A stretch of DNA of 64,000 nt from Neglectibacter timonensis (GCF_900048895.1 NZ_LT160637.1:129385-193384); one strand, 5' to 3'; positions 1 through 8,158 are shown, counted from the first letter of the stretch. Numbers and translations: made by a program. Notes: generated from the sequence alone by a model not told the origin.

Positions 1-455
1 GTGCCCCGGCTGTGGGGAGAAGCGCCAAAGCCGCCCGTGCAGAGCTTGAGTTGATGGGTTGCCCTGCGGTATTCCCGGCGCAGCACATCCGGCTTTACCA
101 CCACGATTTTTCCATGCAGATCATCCTCACCGGAAAGAGGGGTGCAGCTCTCCGCTGTGATAAGGCGGTCGTTTATGCCCTGTATGCGGGGCTTGTTCAG
201 TTCTATGCGGGTTTTCTGCGCTTGCTCGGCAACCCGCCGGCCGAACAGCTCTGCAATCTCTGGGAAATCATCACTTGCCATCACTTCGCTGTATTCTGCA
301 AACAAAGCATTTTGACGGCAAAAGGCGCACATATACTTCATGCCGGTTTCATCCCGTGGATTTTCCCCCAGAACAATCTCCCGGTCGCCTATATGCAGCC
401 CTTGGATGATCTCATAATCACCGGCCATGCGTTTTTCCTGTAAATCATCGTTCAT
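1..455 (-). CDS. Conserved mobile-element protein, 3' part cut by window edge
   Basis: About 151 residues are visible, from an ATG that overlaps the stop of the upstream gene (ATGA), so it is translationally coupled to it. The protein has a CAFC motif near residue 42 and a TGGFG stretch near the cut end. It is predicted soluble, with no signal peptide or membrane segment. I do not recognise a named domain with certainty; similar proteins are common accessory genes of Tn1549-like conjugative elements in Clostridia (family recollection, not checked). Its place in a run of tiny overlapping genes beside an element-borne adhesin and ParAB supports that. Function unknown; the C-terminus lies outside the window. 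Confidence 0.75.
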   Translation of the reverse strand, partial: MNDDLQEKRMAGDYEIIQGLHIGDREIVLGENPRDETGMKYMCAFCRQNALFAEYSEVMASDDFPEIAELFGRRVAEQAQKTRIELNKPRIQGINDRLITAESCTPLSGEDDLHGKIVVVKPDVLRREYRRATHQLKLCTGGFGASPHSRG

Positions 456-694
456 CTCTTTGCCTCCGTTTCGCTCAAAATAAACGCCTTGATTTCCTTT
501 ACACTGGCGAAATCCCGTTCATCCCCTGTGAGGTAGCGCACCGCCTCCTGCCATTGAGAGAACGGATAGGCATTTTCCTCCATCCGGCGTAGGTCGGACA
601 GCGCCATCCGGCGCAGGAACGGTGCAAGATTGAGGTCGGAAATGTAGCAGCCGCGCCGGGCCGCCAGGACGTCCAATATATGCAGCTCGCTCAT
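452..694 (-). CDS. Small mobile-element protein, 80 aa
   Basis: The start chosen is the ATG at 694, because it overlaps the stop codon of the preceding gene (ATGA) and because longer in-frame versions begin with low-complexity Gly/Arg sequence copied from the neighbour's frame. The product begins MSELHILDVLAARRG and is mostly helical and soluble, with an Arg/Asp-rich middle and no motif I can name. Its own stop overlaps the next start. The three genes here therefore form a tightly coupled unit typical of conjugative-element accessory regions. Function unknown. Confidence 0.7.
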   Translation of the reverse strand: MSELHILDVLAARRGCYISDLNLAPFLRRMALSDLRRMEENAYPFSQWQEAVRYLTGDERDFASVKEIKAFILSETEAKR

Positions 695-930
695 GGGCGC
701 ACCTCCATCCCTCCCGCCTCTTTCAGAAGCTCCTCCACCAGCCTGCCGCTGCGGATTTTGTTGCGGTCGGCCAGCACCTTGTTCTGGACGCACAGCACCG
801 CCCGGATGTTGGGGACGGTAATGCCGGGGATCTCCACCATCTCCTCCGGGGTGACGGTGAGAAGCTGCACCGGGGAATAGCCCGCCTGGGCGAAAATGCG
901 GAACAGCCGCTGTTCAAATGGTTCTTTCAT
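691..930 (-). CDS. Small mobile-element protein, 79 aa, helix-hairpin-helix-like
   Basis: The ATG at 930 lies 10 bases downstream of an AAAGGAGC ribosome binding site. The segment TPEEMVEIPGITVPNIRAVL (about residues 27 to 46) resembles a helix-hairpin-helix or RNA polymerase alpha-CTD-like DNA-contact fold (IPGIT turn), but that is only a visual resemblance. No membrane segment is present. It is the first gene of three that overlap by ATGA. Likely a DNA-associated accessory protein of the conjugative element; function otherwise unknown. Confidence 0.7.
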   Translation of the reverse strand: MKEPFEQRLFRIFAQAGYSPVQLLTVTPEEMVEIPGITVPNIRAVLCVQNKVLADRNKIRSGRLVEELLKEAGGMEVRP

Positions 931-972
931 CTGCCATCAAGCTCCTTTCCAGTTCTTTTTTGGGTATGTAAG

Positions 973-998
973 AGGGGCGGCCCCGTATGGCCGCCCCT
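973..998 (-). other. GC-rich stem-loop between small element genes
   Basis: A perfect 10-base stem (AGGGGCGGCC with GGCCGCCCCT) closes a six-base loop. Neither side carries a T-run, so it is a poor intrinsic terminator; it may pause transcription, protect the upstream mRNA end, or do nothing. Confidence 0.5.
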
Positions 999-1008
999 GT
1001 GGCTTCTG

Positions 1009-1098
1009 CTATTTCTTCCGGCTTCTGATTTTAAGGAAGATCAGCCCGCCGATGATGAAAAGAACAAGCCCGATGGCAATGATTGCTTTTAATTCCAT
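1009..1098 (-). CDS. Single-pass membrane peptide, 29 aa
   Basis: This short gene begins at an ATG seven bases after a clear AGGAGG site. The product is one hydrophobic helix (about residues 4 to 23, Ile/Leu/Gly-rich) followed by the basic tail KIRSRKK, so it should insert with the tail in the cytoplasm. It lies 33 bases after the stop of the large adhesin gene on the same strand and could be co-transcribed with it. No family is recognised. The strong binding site and clean membrane-helix composition argue that it is a real gene. Confidence 0.6.
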   Translation of the reverse strand: MELKAIIAIGLVLFIIGGLIFLKIRSRKK

Positions 1099-1131
1099 GA
1101 TGATTTCCTCCTGACACAAATTCAAACCGCC

Positions 1132-4100
1132 TTATTCAGCGGATTTGTTACCCTTTTTTCTCTTGTTCACATATCCCAGAATACCCAGCGTGGCAGCGCC
1201 CGCAGCGGACACGCCCATGAGGGCCATCCAAAGCCACGGCTTGCTGTCATCGCCGGTTTTCGGTGTGTCGCGCAGTTCATTGTGCATTTGCGCCACAGTG
1301 GTCTTATCCGCCAGGATTGTCACCGTCTTATCCGCAGGCAGCACATAGCTGGCGCTGGCCCCGTCCGACACCTCGGACACGGTGTAATCGCCTACGCGCA
1401 GGCCCTCGATGTGGATTTCACCGTTTTTATCGGTTTTGAAGGTCTGGTCGTAACCGTTCGCGCCCGTCACGCGGAAGGAGAAGCCCTCCACCTTGCCGTC
1501 GCTGGATGTCTTTTCAATCCGCAGGGAGCCGGTCTGGGCCGCGTTGACAAAGCCTTTTCCGGCCTCGTTCTCTACCTCGTAGATTTTGCCGTGTTCGGCG
1601 ATCTCCACATAGTAGGCGTTTTCATCCAGCAGGAAGCCCTCCGGCGCTTTGGTTTCCTTTACGAACACGCCGCCGTAGAGGATATGGGCCATCTCATAAA
1701 TGCCGGTGCTGGTTTCCTCCATCTTGCCCAGCAGTTCGTCGCCCTCGTCCAGCTCCTTATTTCCATTGGTATCGCGGTACACCTCGAACTCGGCCCCGGT
1801 GAGCTTGTTGTCCGGGTAGTCCTTATCCACTTTCGTGAGCCGCAGGTTGCCGTAAATGCGCTCGTTGGCAAGGGAGATTTCCACTACCTGCCCATCTTCC
1901 TCCACAGTGACGGGGATGACCTCATCAGAGAGAATGAAGCCTGCCGGGCTTTCCAGCTCTTTTAATACCCAATCCCCAAAAGGCACATCCGCGAAAGAGA
2001 AGCTGCCGTCCTCCGCAGAGGTGGCGGTGGCAAGGGCGTTTTCTGCGGTAAACTCGGTTTCATCGCTCTGAAAGAGGCCGATCACAGCCCTGGAAAGGCC
2101 CGTGCCATTCTCATCGGTTTTGAGGCCCCGGATTTCACCGCGGATCAGCTCATTGGAAACAGCCTCGCCATTGTTGGCGGCAATCTCCACCACGGCCAGG
2201 GAAGGCCCGCCGTATTCAAAGCTGAACGGGAAGGTTTCACCATTCAGCAGGTAATGGCTGTCGGTGGACAGCTCCTTCAGATAGAAGCTGCCAAAAGGCA
2301 GGTCGGTCTTGCACATGGCCTGGCCGTTCTCATCCACAGAAACGATTTCCAGAAGCCCGTCTGCCGGGATGATGGAGCCGTCCGCTGCGGTGATGTCCTC
2401 CTGGGCATAGAGGCCAAAGGTAACAGCGGTGATTTCGCCATTCATGCCAATACCAAAGGTTTCATCCTGCTCCAGTACCTTGTCAAGCGTCACAAGGGCT
2501 TTCTGGCGCTGGTTGTAGAAGCTGGCAGAAGTTTCGGTGATTTCGACTTCCTGGCCTGCATACACAAGCTCCACCTCGGTGATATTCTCGCCGGTGTCCG
2601 CCATGCCGTGGGGGAACTCGATTTCTTTCACCTGGAATTTGCCCAGGTAGAGAGGCTGGCTCTGGGCCGTCCCGTCCTCCCCGGTGGTGATGGTGTCCAC
2701 CACTTCGCCCGCAGAATAGCGCAGGGTGCCGTCCGGCGTGTAGACGTCCTCCAAAGCTGTGATCTCAAACACCGCGCCCGGCAGGCCGGTCACTTCGTAC
2801 ACCGGCTGATAAACGCCCTCGTTTTCCTGCACGGATGAGAATACTTCGCCGGTTTTGCTGACCTTGATAACGCCTTTCTGGGCCATGTTGGACTTGGTGA
2901 CTTCGATGACTGTCACGCCGCCCTCCTCGGTAGAATTGTCCTCGGTCACATCAAAATACACAGGGGTGCTGTCCAGCACATAGCCATAGGGGGCCTGCAC
3001 CTCCACCAGCGAATAGCCGGAGCCATACTCCAGCTTTTCCGGGGTGACAAGATAGCCCTCGGCATTGGTGTAAAAGGTATCAATCGTGGTGGGCGTCGGA
3101 TAGGTGAAGGTCATTTCCACCTTGCTGCCATCCGGGCGGTAAATCTGGAAGCCTGCGCCCGCATAGGGGATGGTGACGCCGGTTTCCGCGTCCACCTTGA
3201 CTACTTTTATATAGCTTTCAAAGGCTGCATTGTTGATGAGATAGCGGTAGGTCTGCCCGTCCTGGGAGATATACACCTCAAAATCATCCATCAGCTCCCG
3301 GCCCTCCCAGCCTTTGGTCTGATGGACGATATACGTTCCATAGGGCAGCTTTTTCGACTGCGCAAAGCCATTCTCATCACAAACAAGAACATCGCGCTCG
3401 GAGTCCTTTGCCGCGTCATAGCTGCCCGCAGCTTTCAGATAGATTTGGAACTCTGCGCCTTCCTCCGGGGTTTCAATTCCTGTTTCGCCATCGTCCGTGT
3501 GTTTGATGATGGCAATATCCCCCTTGATGATCTGCTCTGTCACATCATTGGCGGTATCATTCAGCTCAATGGTGTATAGCTCCGGCTCCGCGCCCACATG
3601 GTGGATGGTGGAATCCACAAGGTAGCCCTCGCTGGGATTGATTTCACGGATCGTCCAGTCGGAGTCGCAGACATAATAGCCGGTGGTGAACTGACCATTC
3701 TCGTCGGTCGTAAAGCTGTCGATGAGGGTATCGCCCTTATACAGCCCGTAGGTCGCTCCGGCAAGGGAGCCGTCGCCCTGGGGCGTTCCTGTTTCCACAT
3801 CGCTCTTGGTGACGGTGACACGGAACTTTTTGAGGATATTGTTCACGGTTTTATCCGTGACCTCATTCCATTCGATGGTAGCTGTCTGGGCCTCCGGCAC
3901 CACATAGCGGATGGGGGTATCCACCTCCTCCAGCACATAGCCCGTGCCGATCAGCACGTTTTCAAACCTTGCCACTCCTGTGGAATCCGTCACCGCGTAC
4001 TCATCCACCGGCAGGCCGGAGAGGGATGTGCCGGACAAGTGGAAGGTCATGCCCTCCGCCAAACCGTCCTCGCTGGTTTTGGTAACTTCCAAACTGCCAC

Positions 4101-5361
4101 GCTTGAGAACATTGTTAAAGGTCACGGTAGCCGTCTGGCCGCTGACGATGGTGACGCGCTGGGTGGCCTGGGGTTCATATTTGTCAATGGACTGCTCGGT
4201 TACGGTGTAAACGCCGGGATTGAGGTCGGTAATGTCGATTTCACCTGCGGCATTGGTGGTTTTGGTGGCGTTATATCCCTCGCCGGTGATGGTAAAGGAA
4301 ATCCCCTCCACCTTGCCGTCCTCGGAAGTTTTGATTAACTTCATATTGCCGGTTTTCACTTCCAGATTAAGGTAGCCTACCATCTGGTCGGAAACCGTCG
4401 TGCCGTAGGTGGCAAAGTCCTGGGTGCCGCCCCCGGTCACGCCGTCCGTCCAAACCACCACGCCGCTGCGCTGGGCGCTGATCTTTTCCGCTTTCACGGT
4501 TACAGAGCCTTTGAGGGCCTGGCTGGATGTGATGGTGAGCTGGCTGCCGTCTACGGAGAAATTCAGCCCTGCGGTGCTGCTGCTAAAGGTATAGTCCCCC
4601 AGTACACCGTTGGTATCTGTAAGTGTGGCAGAATACTTTTCTCCATCCCATTTCAGCTCATAGGCTCCCGCGTCGGCGGTGCTGCTGAAAAAGCTGGGCA
4701 GCATGGTATGGCGCTTCACCGCGCTTTCAATCGCGGAATACTGGCTGAAAATCTGGCTGCGCAGGGGATGTTCCGCGCTGATATATTCCGTTACATTGTT
4801 TTTCCCCTGGGCGTTGGCGTCCACATGGTTGAACTGGCTGTCACGCTCGCCCACGATGGTTTCCCAGACTAAAAGCTGGGTGGCGATATATCCGGCCATC
4901 TGGTTCGCATGATCGGGGTTGCTGCTCATCCATGAGGTGCTGGCGTTGCCCTGCCACCCATAGGTCATAATGCGCCCGATATACTCTTTGATGGTGTTGG
5001 GTGGAATCGTCGGATTGAGGCTTGAGGGGTAGTTATCCCAGAAATCCTCGCCGCGCCCCGTATATTGGTCGCCGGAATGGACGCCGATTCCAGGCTCGAT
5101 ACAGTAGATAGCGCGCCCGTTGTATGCGTCCTGGGTGTGGACGGAAAAGTGGGTGCCTGCGCTGGTTGACCATCCGCCCAGAAAGTTGAGGGCCGGATGG
5201 CCCCAGCCTGCTTTATTGGGGTCGTTTGCACGGGGAATATCCACCATATACGTCGTCATGGTTTCTCCTGCGGCAAACGCCGTAACACCTGTCCCCGCAA
5301 ACATACCCAGGCACATGAACAGCGCCATGAGCAGGGAGAGAGGCTTTTTCAGTGTTTTCAT
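1132..5361 (-). CDS. Wall-anchored thioester adhesin with about ten Cna_B-type modules
   Basis: A surface protein of 1,409 residues. Start chosen at 5361, six bases after an AAGGAGGT site. Residues 1 to 31 are a signal peptide (basic start, long hydrophobic core, AFAAG). A thioester (TQXA-like) domain follows, with its candidate Cys in YCIEPG at about residue 87. Next come about ten prealbumin-like Cna_B/SpaA modules, recognisable by repeated starts such as GNMKLIKTSEDG, GSLEVTKTSEDG and GNLRLTKVDKD and by E-x-x-P-G-Y-like ends. The C-terminus has TPKTGDD (about 1366), a hydrophobic span and a basic tail: a sortase signal with T in place of L. Such modules form intramolecular isopeptide bonds, and the thioester can bond covalently to host amines. 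It is probably carried by the conjugative element to promote contact with host tissue or partner cells. Confidence 0.93.
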   Translation of the reverse strand: MKTLKKPLSLLMALFMCLGMFAGTGVTAFAAGETMTTYMVDIPRANDPNKAGWGHPALNFLGGWSTSAGTHFSVHTQDAYNGRAIYCIEPGIGVHSGDQYTGRGEDFWDNYPSSLNPTIPPNTIKEYIGRIMTYGWQGNASTSWMSSNPDHANQMAGYIATQLLVWETIVGERDSQFNHVDANAQGKNNVTEYISAEHPLRSQIFSQYSAIESAVKRHTMLPSFFSSTADAGAYELKWDGEKYSATLTDTNGVLGDYTFSSSTAGLNFSVDGSQLTITSSQALKGSVTVKAEKISAQRSGVVVWTDGVTGGGTQDFATYGTTVSDQMVGYLNLEVKTGNMKLIKTSEDGKVEGISFTITGEGYNATKTTNAAGEIDITDLNPGVYTVTEQSIDKYEPQATQRVTIVSGQTATVTFNNVLKRGSLEVTKTSEDGLAEGMTFHLSGTSLSGLPVDEYAVTDSTGVARFENVLIGTGYVLEEVDTPIRYVVPEAQTATIEWNEVTDKTVNNILKKFRVTVTKSDVETGTPQGDGSLAGATYGLYKGDTLIDSFTTDENGQFTTGYYVCDSDWTIREINPSEGYLVDSTIHHVGAEPELYTIELNDTANDVTEQIIKGDIAIIKHTDDGETGIETPEEGAEFQIYLKAAGSYDAAKDSERDVLVCDENGFAQSKKLPYGTYIVHQTKGWEGRELMDDFEVYISQDGQTYRYLINNAAFESYIKVVKVDAETGVTIPYAGAGFQIYRPDGSKVEMTFTYPTPTTIDTFYTNAEGYLVTPEKLEYGSGYSLVEVQAPYGYVLDSTPVYFDVTEDNSTEEGGVTVIEVTKSNMAQKGVIKVSKTGEVFSSVQENEGVYQPVYEVTGLPGAVFEITALEDVYTPDGTLRYSAGEVVDTITTGEDGTAQSQPLYLGKFQVKEIEFPHGMADTGENITEVELVYAGQEVEITETSASFYNQRQKALVTLDKVLEQDETFGIGMNGEITAVTFGLYAQEDITAADGSIIPADGLLEIVSVDENGQAMCKTDLPFGSFYLKELSTDSHYLLNGETFPFSFEYGGPSLAVVEIAANNGEAVSNELIRGEIRGLKTDENGTGLSRAVIGLFQSDETEFTAENALATATSAEDGSFSFADVPFGDWVLKELESPAGFILSDEVIPVTVEEDGQVVEISLANERIYGNLRLTKVDKDYPDNKLTGAEFEVYRDTNGNKELDEGDELLGKMEETSTGIYEMAHILYGGVFVKETKAPEGFLLDENAYYVEIAEHGKIYEVENEAGKGFVNAAQTGSLRIEKTSSDGKVEGFSFRVTGANGYDQTFKTDKNGEIHIEGLRVGDYTVSEVSDGASASYVLPADKTVTILADKTTVAQMHNELRDTPKTGDDSKPWLWMALMGVSAAGAATLGILGYVNKRKKGNKSAE

Positions 5362-5385
5362 CTTGTTACCTCCTTGAAATGGCCG

Positions 5386-5414
5386 CAAAAAAAGCACATC
5401 GCTTTGGATGTGCT
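5386..5414 (-). terminator. Intrinsic terminator 2 in the adhesin leader
   Basis: Read on the minus strand, AGCACATC and GATGTGCT form an eight-base stem with a six-base loop, followed at once by seven T residues. It ends only about 25 bases before the adhesin ATG, leaving no room for a promoter downstream, so adhesin transcription must read through it. Confidence 0.75.
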
Positions 5415-5439
5415 GCTTACGGCTGGATTCGTTTACGTT

Positions 5440-5475
5440 CTAAAAAAGAGAGGCGCGCCCGAATCGCTGCCTCTT
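5440..5475 (-). terminator. Intrinsic terminator 1 in the adhesin leader
   Basis: On the minus strand AGAGGC-A-GCG pairs with CGC-GCCTCT (nine pairs, one bulge) around a seven-base loop and is followed by CTTTTTT. Together with the hairpin at 5386 it makes two stacked terminators in the 307-base gap between the ParB stop and the adhesin start. Nothing else recognisable was seen in that gap. Confidence 0.7.
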
Positions 5476-5668
5476 ATCCGCCCTTCCACACAACCCCACA
5501 CGTCTGTTGAAAAGAAGCCTGCCAGGGCTTTCTATCATCTAAGGCTCTGGATATATCTTCTTTTTTAGGCTGTTTAGGTTGTCTGGAAGGGGTGAGGTGT
5601 GGAGAGGGGAAACCTGCAAAGCCAGGCGTTTTCCTGCAAATGGGCGCACTTCTCCCTTGTGAGTAAGG

Positions 5669-6631
5669 TTATCGCTCTAAACTGCGTTGGCGTTTTCGAT
5701 ACAGCTCCAGCGCCTTGATGATGGTATCCTCAATCTTCTGCGCGGGCGTCCCCGGCGCAAAATATTTGTTGATCCGCTCCTTTGGGATTTTGAATTGTTC
5801 TTTCTGATTGGGCTTTTCCTCCTTCATAATGGAAACAAGCGCGTCCTTGGCTAATCGTTCCCCGCCTGTCTTGGCTTCGGACATCTGACGCATTTTGATG
5901 GCCTGGGCGTGGGACGGGGTACAGTCCAGTTCGTCCATGATTGCAAACAAGTCGGCCTGTTCCTCTTTTCGCAGGTAGGACAGCTCCACCGCAGGCCGCA
6001 GGGCGATTTGCAGCGTTTCCGGGTCTTTCAACACCGAATTGTCCACCAATTCCAGAATTTCCGGGATGAGATTGGTGAGGCGGATAAAACGAAACACTTG
6101 ATCTCTACTTTCACCACTTTGTCGTCCGAGTTGCGCCGCTGTATCTAACTTTGTCGCCACTGGCGATAAAGTTAAATCCGTCCTCTGTCCCTGCCTTTTC
6201 ATCGCGTCCAGCTTCATTTTGTAGGCGAACGCCTTTTCTGAGGGCAGGATTTGTTCCCTTTGCAGGTTGGAATCCACCATAATGATCGTGGCTTCATCGT
6301 CGGTGAGCTGCCGCACGATACAGGGGATTTCTGTGAGGTTTGCCAGCTCCGCCGCCTTTTTCCTGCGGTGTCCGGCCACCATCTCATAACCGCCGTCCGG
6401 TTTGGGCCGCACTAAAGCTGGCACCAAAACGCCGTACTGCTTCACGCTCTCCGTCATTTCCTGCATGGCAGCGTCCATCCGCACCTTAAATGGATGATTA
6501 GGAAAATCGCTGATTTCCGAGGGATTGAGGTTGATGACTTTTTCCAGGCGCGCCTCCGCCCGGCTTTCTTCGGTGCTGAACAGGTCATCGGCTGAGGGAA
6601 GATTGAAGTTTAGCGCGTTGTTTTTCGCCAT
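5669..6631 (-). CDS. ParB/Spo0J-family partition protein of the mobile element
   Basis: 320 residues, starting at an ATG preceded by AGGAGGTGCTGGCAG. The N-terminal half carries the ParB/Srx nuclease-like fold: HPFKVR near residue 48, then GHRRKKAAEL near 95, matching the CTP-binding box GxRR of ParB. A helix-turn-helix region follows (about 150 to 200, containing TAAQLGRQSGESRDQVFRFIRLT), and a charged C-terminus. Its start lies inside the end of the ParA gene (47-base overlap), so the pair is co-translated. On conjugative elements such pairs stabilise the excised circular form. Whether it has a parS site here could not be established. Confidence 0.93.
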   Translation of the reverse strand: MAKNNALNFNLPSADDLFSTEESRAEARLEKVINLNPSEISDFPNHPFKVRMDAAMQEMTESVKQYGVLVPALVRPKPDGGYEMVAGHRRKKAAELANLTEIPCIVRQLTDDEATIIMVDSNLQREQILPSEKAFAYKMKLDAMKRQGQRTDLTLSPVATKLDTAAQLGRQSGESRDQVFRFIRLTNLIPEILELVDNSVLKDPETLQIALRPAVELSYLRKEEQADLFAIMDELDCTPSHAQAIKMRQMSEAKTGGERLAKDALVSIMKEEKPNQKEQFKIPKERINKYFAPGTPAQKIEDTIIKALELYRKRQRSLER

Positions 6632-7433
6632 CTGCCAGCACCTCCTTTGAAAACTCTGCGTAAGCCTGGGCCACCTTGCTGCCTTTGTCATAGGCGTAAA
6701 TACTCTTGCCTGCGGCGCTGATTTCTGCGGCTTTGATTGCCACGGGGATTTCGGAACGATAGATTTTCAGAACGCTCCCGTAGCTCTGCCGCAGGGTATC
6801 CGCCGTCTGGCGGGCCAGATTGGTGCGTCCGTCCACCAGGGTGAGCAGCACTCCGTCCACCTTTAAGGCCGGGTTGATCTGACGCTTCACCTTGCCTATG
6901 GTTTTGATAAGCTGGGTCATGCCCTTTGCGGGGAGATAGTGGGCCTGGACGGGGATAATCACGCTGTCCGCTGCTGCCAGAGCGTTAATGGTAATCATAC
7001 CCAGGGACGGCATACAGTCGATCAACACCACATCGTAGTTTTTCTTTGCCTCATTGACATAGGTGCGCAAAGTGACCTCCCGGCTCATGGCGTTTACCAG
7101 ACTGACTTCCAGCTCCGACAATTCGATGTTGGCAGGCATAAGGTCTACGCCCTCGCTGTGGTGCAAAATGCCCTCATCCGTGGTGAATGGCTCATCACGG
7201 ATGATTTTTCCCATGACGGTGGCAAGGGTGGTCTGCAAGCTGTCCTGATCTTGCCAGCCCAGGCAGGTGGTGAGGTCGCCCTGTGGGTCTGCGTCGATGA
7301 GCAGCACCTTTTTCCCCAGACGTGCAAGTCCAATGCCCAGGTTGACCGTCGTGGTCGTTTTGCCTGTGCCGCCTTTCTGATTGGCTAATGCGATCACACG
7401 GCCATTCTTCGGGCGGCTTCTTTGTTCCGGCAT
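6585..7433 (-). CDS. ParA/Soj-family partition ATPase of the mobile element
   Basis: 282 residues. A deviant Walker A box, KGGTGKTTT, is at about residues 20 to 28, a Walker A' region LLIDADPQGDLT follows, and Walker B-like VVLIDCMPSLG comes later, the full signature of a ParA/MinD P-loop ATPase. The ATG at 7433 is eight bases after AAGGAGG; an ATG six bases upstream is only two bases from that site and less likely. Its end overlaps the ParB start. Expected role: ATP-dependent positioning of the element, working with ParB. A terminator-like hairpin and an imperfect stem (about 7455 to 7485) lie in its short leader. Confidence 0.94.
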   Translation of the reverse strand: MPEQRSRPKNGRVIALANQKGGTGKTTTTVNLGIGLARLGKKVLLIDADPQGDLTTCLGWQDQDSLQTTLATVMGKIIRDEPFTTDEGILHHSEGVDLMPANIELSELEVSLVNAMSREVTLRTYVNEAKKNYDVVLIDCMPSLGMITINALAAADSVIIPVQAHYLPAKGMTQLIKTIGKVKRQINPALKVDGVLLTLVDGRTNLARQTADTLRQSYGSVLKIYRSEIPVAIKAAEISAAGKSIYAYDKGSKVAQAYAEFSKEVLADGEKQRAKLQSSLSR

Positions 7434-7518
7434 TTTCATGTCCTCCTTTTCCATAGATTTAGCCGCCCGTTGGCAAGACGGACGGCTATGTACGCGGGAA
7501 ATCTGAAAGACGGGCATG

Positions 7519-7556
7519 AAAAAAGGCCGTCTTATCTAACAGCAGATAAAACGGCC
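7519..7556 (-). terminator. Intrinsic terminator between the 54-aa gene and parA
   Basis: On the minus strand GGCCGTTTTATCT pairs with AGATAAGACGGCC (one mismatch) around a short loop and is followed by six T residues. It should stop transcripts from the upstream 54-residue gene unless read-through is regulated. Confidence 0.75.
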
Positions 7557-7581
7557 CTTTTCGGACGGGGATATGTAGTTT

Positions 7582-7746
7582 TTATACTTTCTTCACCGGG
7601 GCGCACATTACCTTGAGCAAAAGTTCGTCGATACAGCCGGTGTCCCGGTTTTCTTTCAGCATGGCGTTGCGCAGGTTGTTAAGGCTCTGGATCACAATGC
7701 GGTTCTCTGTGGGGGTAAGATATATTTTAAGTTTCCGCTTTTTCAT
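7582..7746 (-). CDS. Small basic protein, 54 aa, upstream of ParA
   Basis: Start chosen at 7746, eight bases after AAAGGAGG; longer in-frame versions would lack a binding site. The product starts MKKRKLKIYLTPTENRI and has a beta-strand-then-two-helices look reminiscent of ribbon-helix-helix DNA-binding proteins, ending in PVKKV. A sigma-A promoter lies 25 bases upstream and a terminator directly downstream, so it forms its own short transcript at the head of the partition genes. A role as a small regulator of the element is an inference. Confidence 0.7.
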   Translation of the reverse strand: MKKRKLKIYLTPTENRIVIQSLNNLRNAMLKENRDTGCIDELLLKVMCAPVKKV

Positions 7747-7770
7747 TTGACACGCCTCCTTTGTGCCTCC

Positions 7771-7799
7771 ATTGTATAGAAAGGGGAGCATTTTTACAA
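7771..7799 (-). promoter_or_regulatory. Promoter for the 54-aa gene
   Basis: Minus strand: TTGTAA, 17-base spacer, TACAAT, ending about 25 bases before the start codon. Confidence 0.65.
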
Positions 7800-8122
7800 A
7801 TGTGCGAATACTTTGCAACTTGAATCATAGAAAAAATCTTATGTAAAAGACAGAATAAACTGTATTCGGTTTAGTCAAACCTTGACAAACCCGGCCAAAC
7901 CTTCCAAAAGAAAATCCAGGAATAACAGACCGTAAAAGCTGGCTGTCACAGGGGAGAAAATCCCTCTCAAAAACGGCCCGATTTCGGCTCCCAGTTGCCC
8001 CATTTTTTAATCATAACGGGGTCAAAAATGCCTGTTGCCCCATTTTTAATCAAGAAAAATGAGGTCAAAACCGTTCAAATCCGAACAAAATTAGAGAAAC
8101 AAAATCAGCGTTTCGAGAATAG
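7800..8122. other. AT-rich gene-free terminal segment of the mobile element
   Basis: About 320 bases without a credible gene, clearly richer in A and T than the flanks. It holds two copies of a roughly 40-base imperfect repeat (listed separately) and several scattered poly-A/T blocks. Its position between the outermost element gene and the rpsI terminator makes it the likely end of the conjugative element, where recombinase, partition or transfer sites would be expected. Confidence 0.5.
7994..8072. repeat. Two tandem imperfect 40-base repeats
   Basis: GTTGCCCCATTTTTTAATCA at 7994 recurs at 8034 with one T missing, and each copy is followed after a short divergent gap by GGGGTCAAAA or GAGGTCAAAA. 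The repeat period is 40 bases. Such iterons at an element end could be binding sites for a recombinase accessory factor or for ParB. Confidence 0.7.
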
Positions 8123-8158
8123 AAAAAGCCCGGAAAACCGCATGGTTCCGGGCTTTTT
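8123..8158 (-). terminator. Intrinsic terminator of rplM-rpsI
   Basis: A perfect 13-base stem (AAAAAGCCCGGAA with TTCCGGGCTTTTT) around a 10-base loop, with T-runs on both strands, 30 bases after the rpsI stop. It can also block transcription arriving from the element side. Confidence 0.9.

Noticed and set aside
1282-4338. Several plus-strand open frames opposite the adhesin
   Set aside because: They are antisense shadows of Cna_B module codons, with no ribosome binding sites or recognisable domains.
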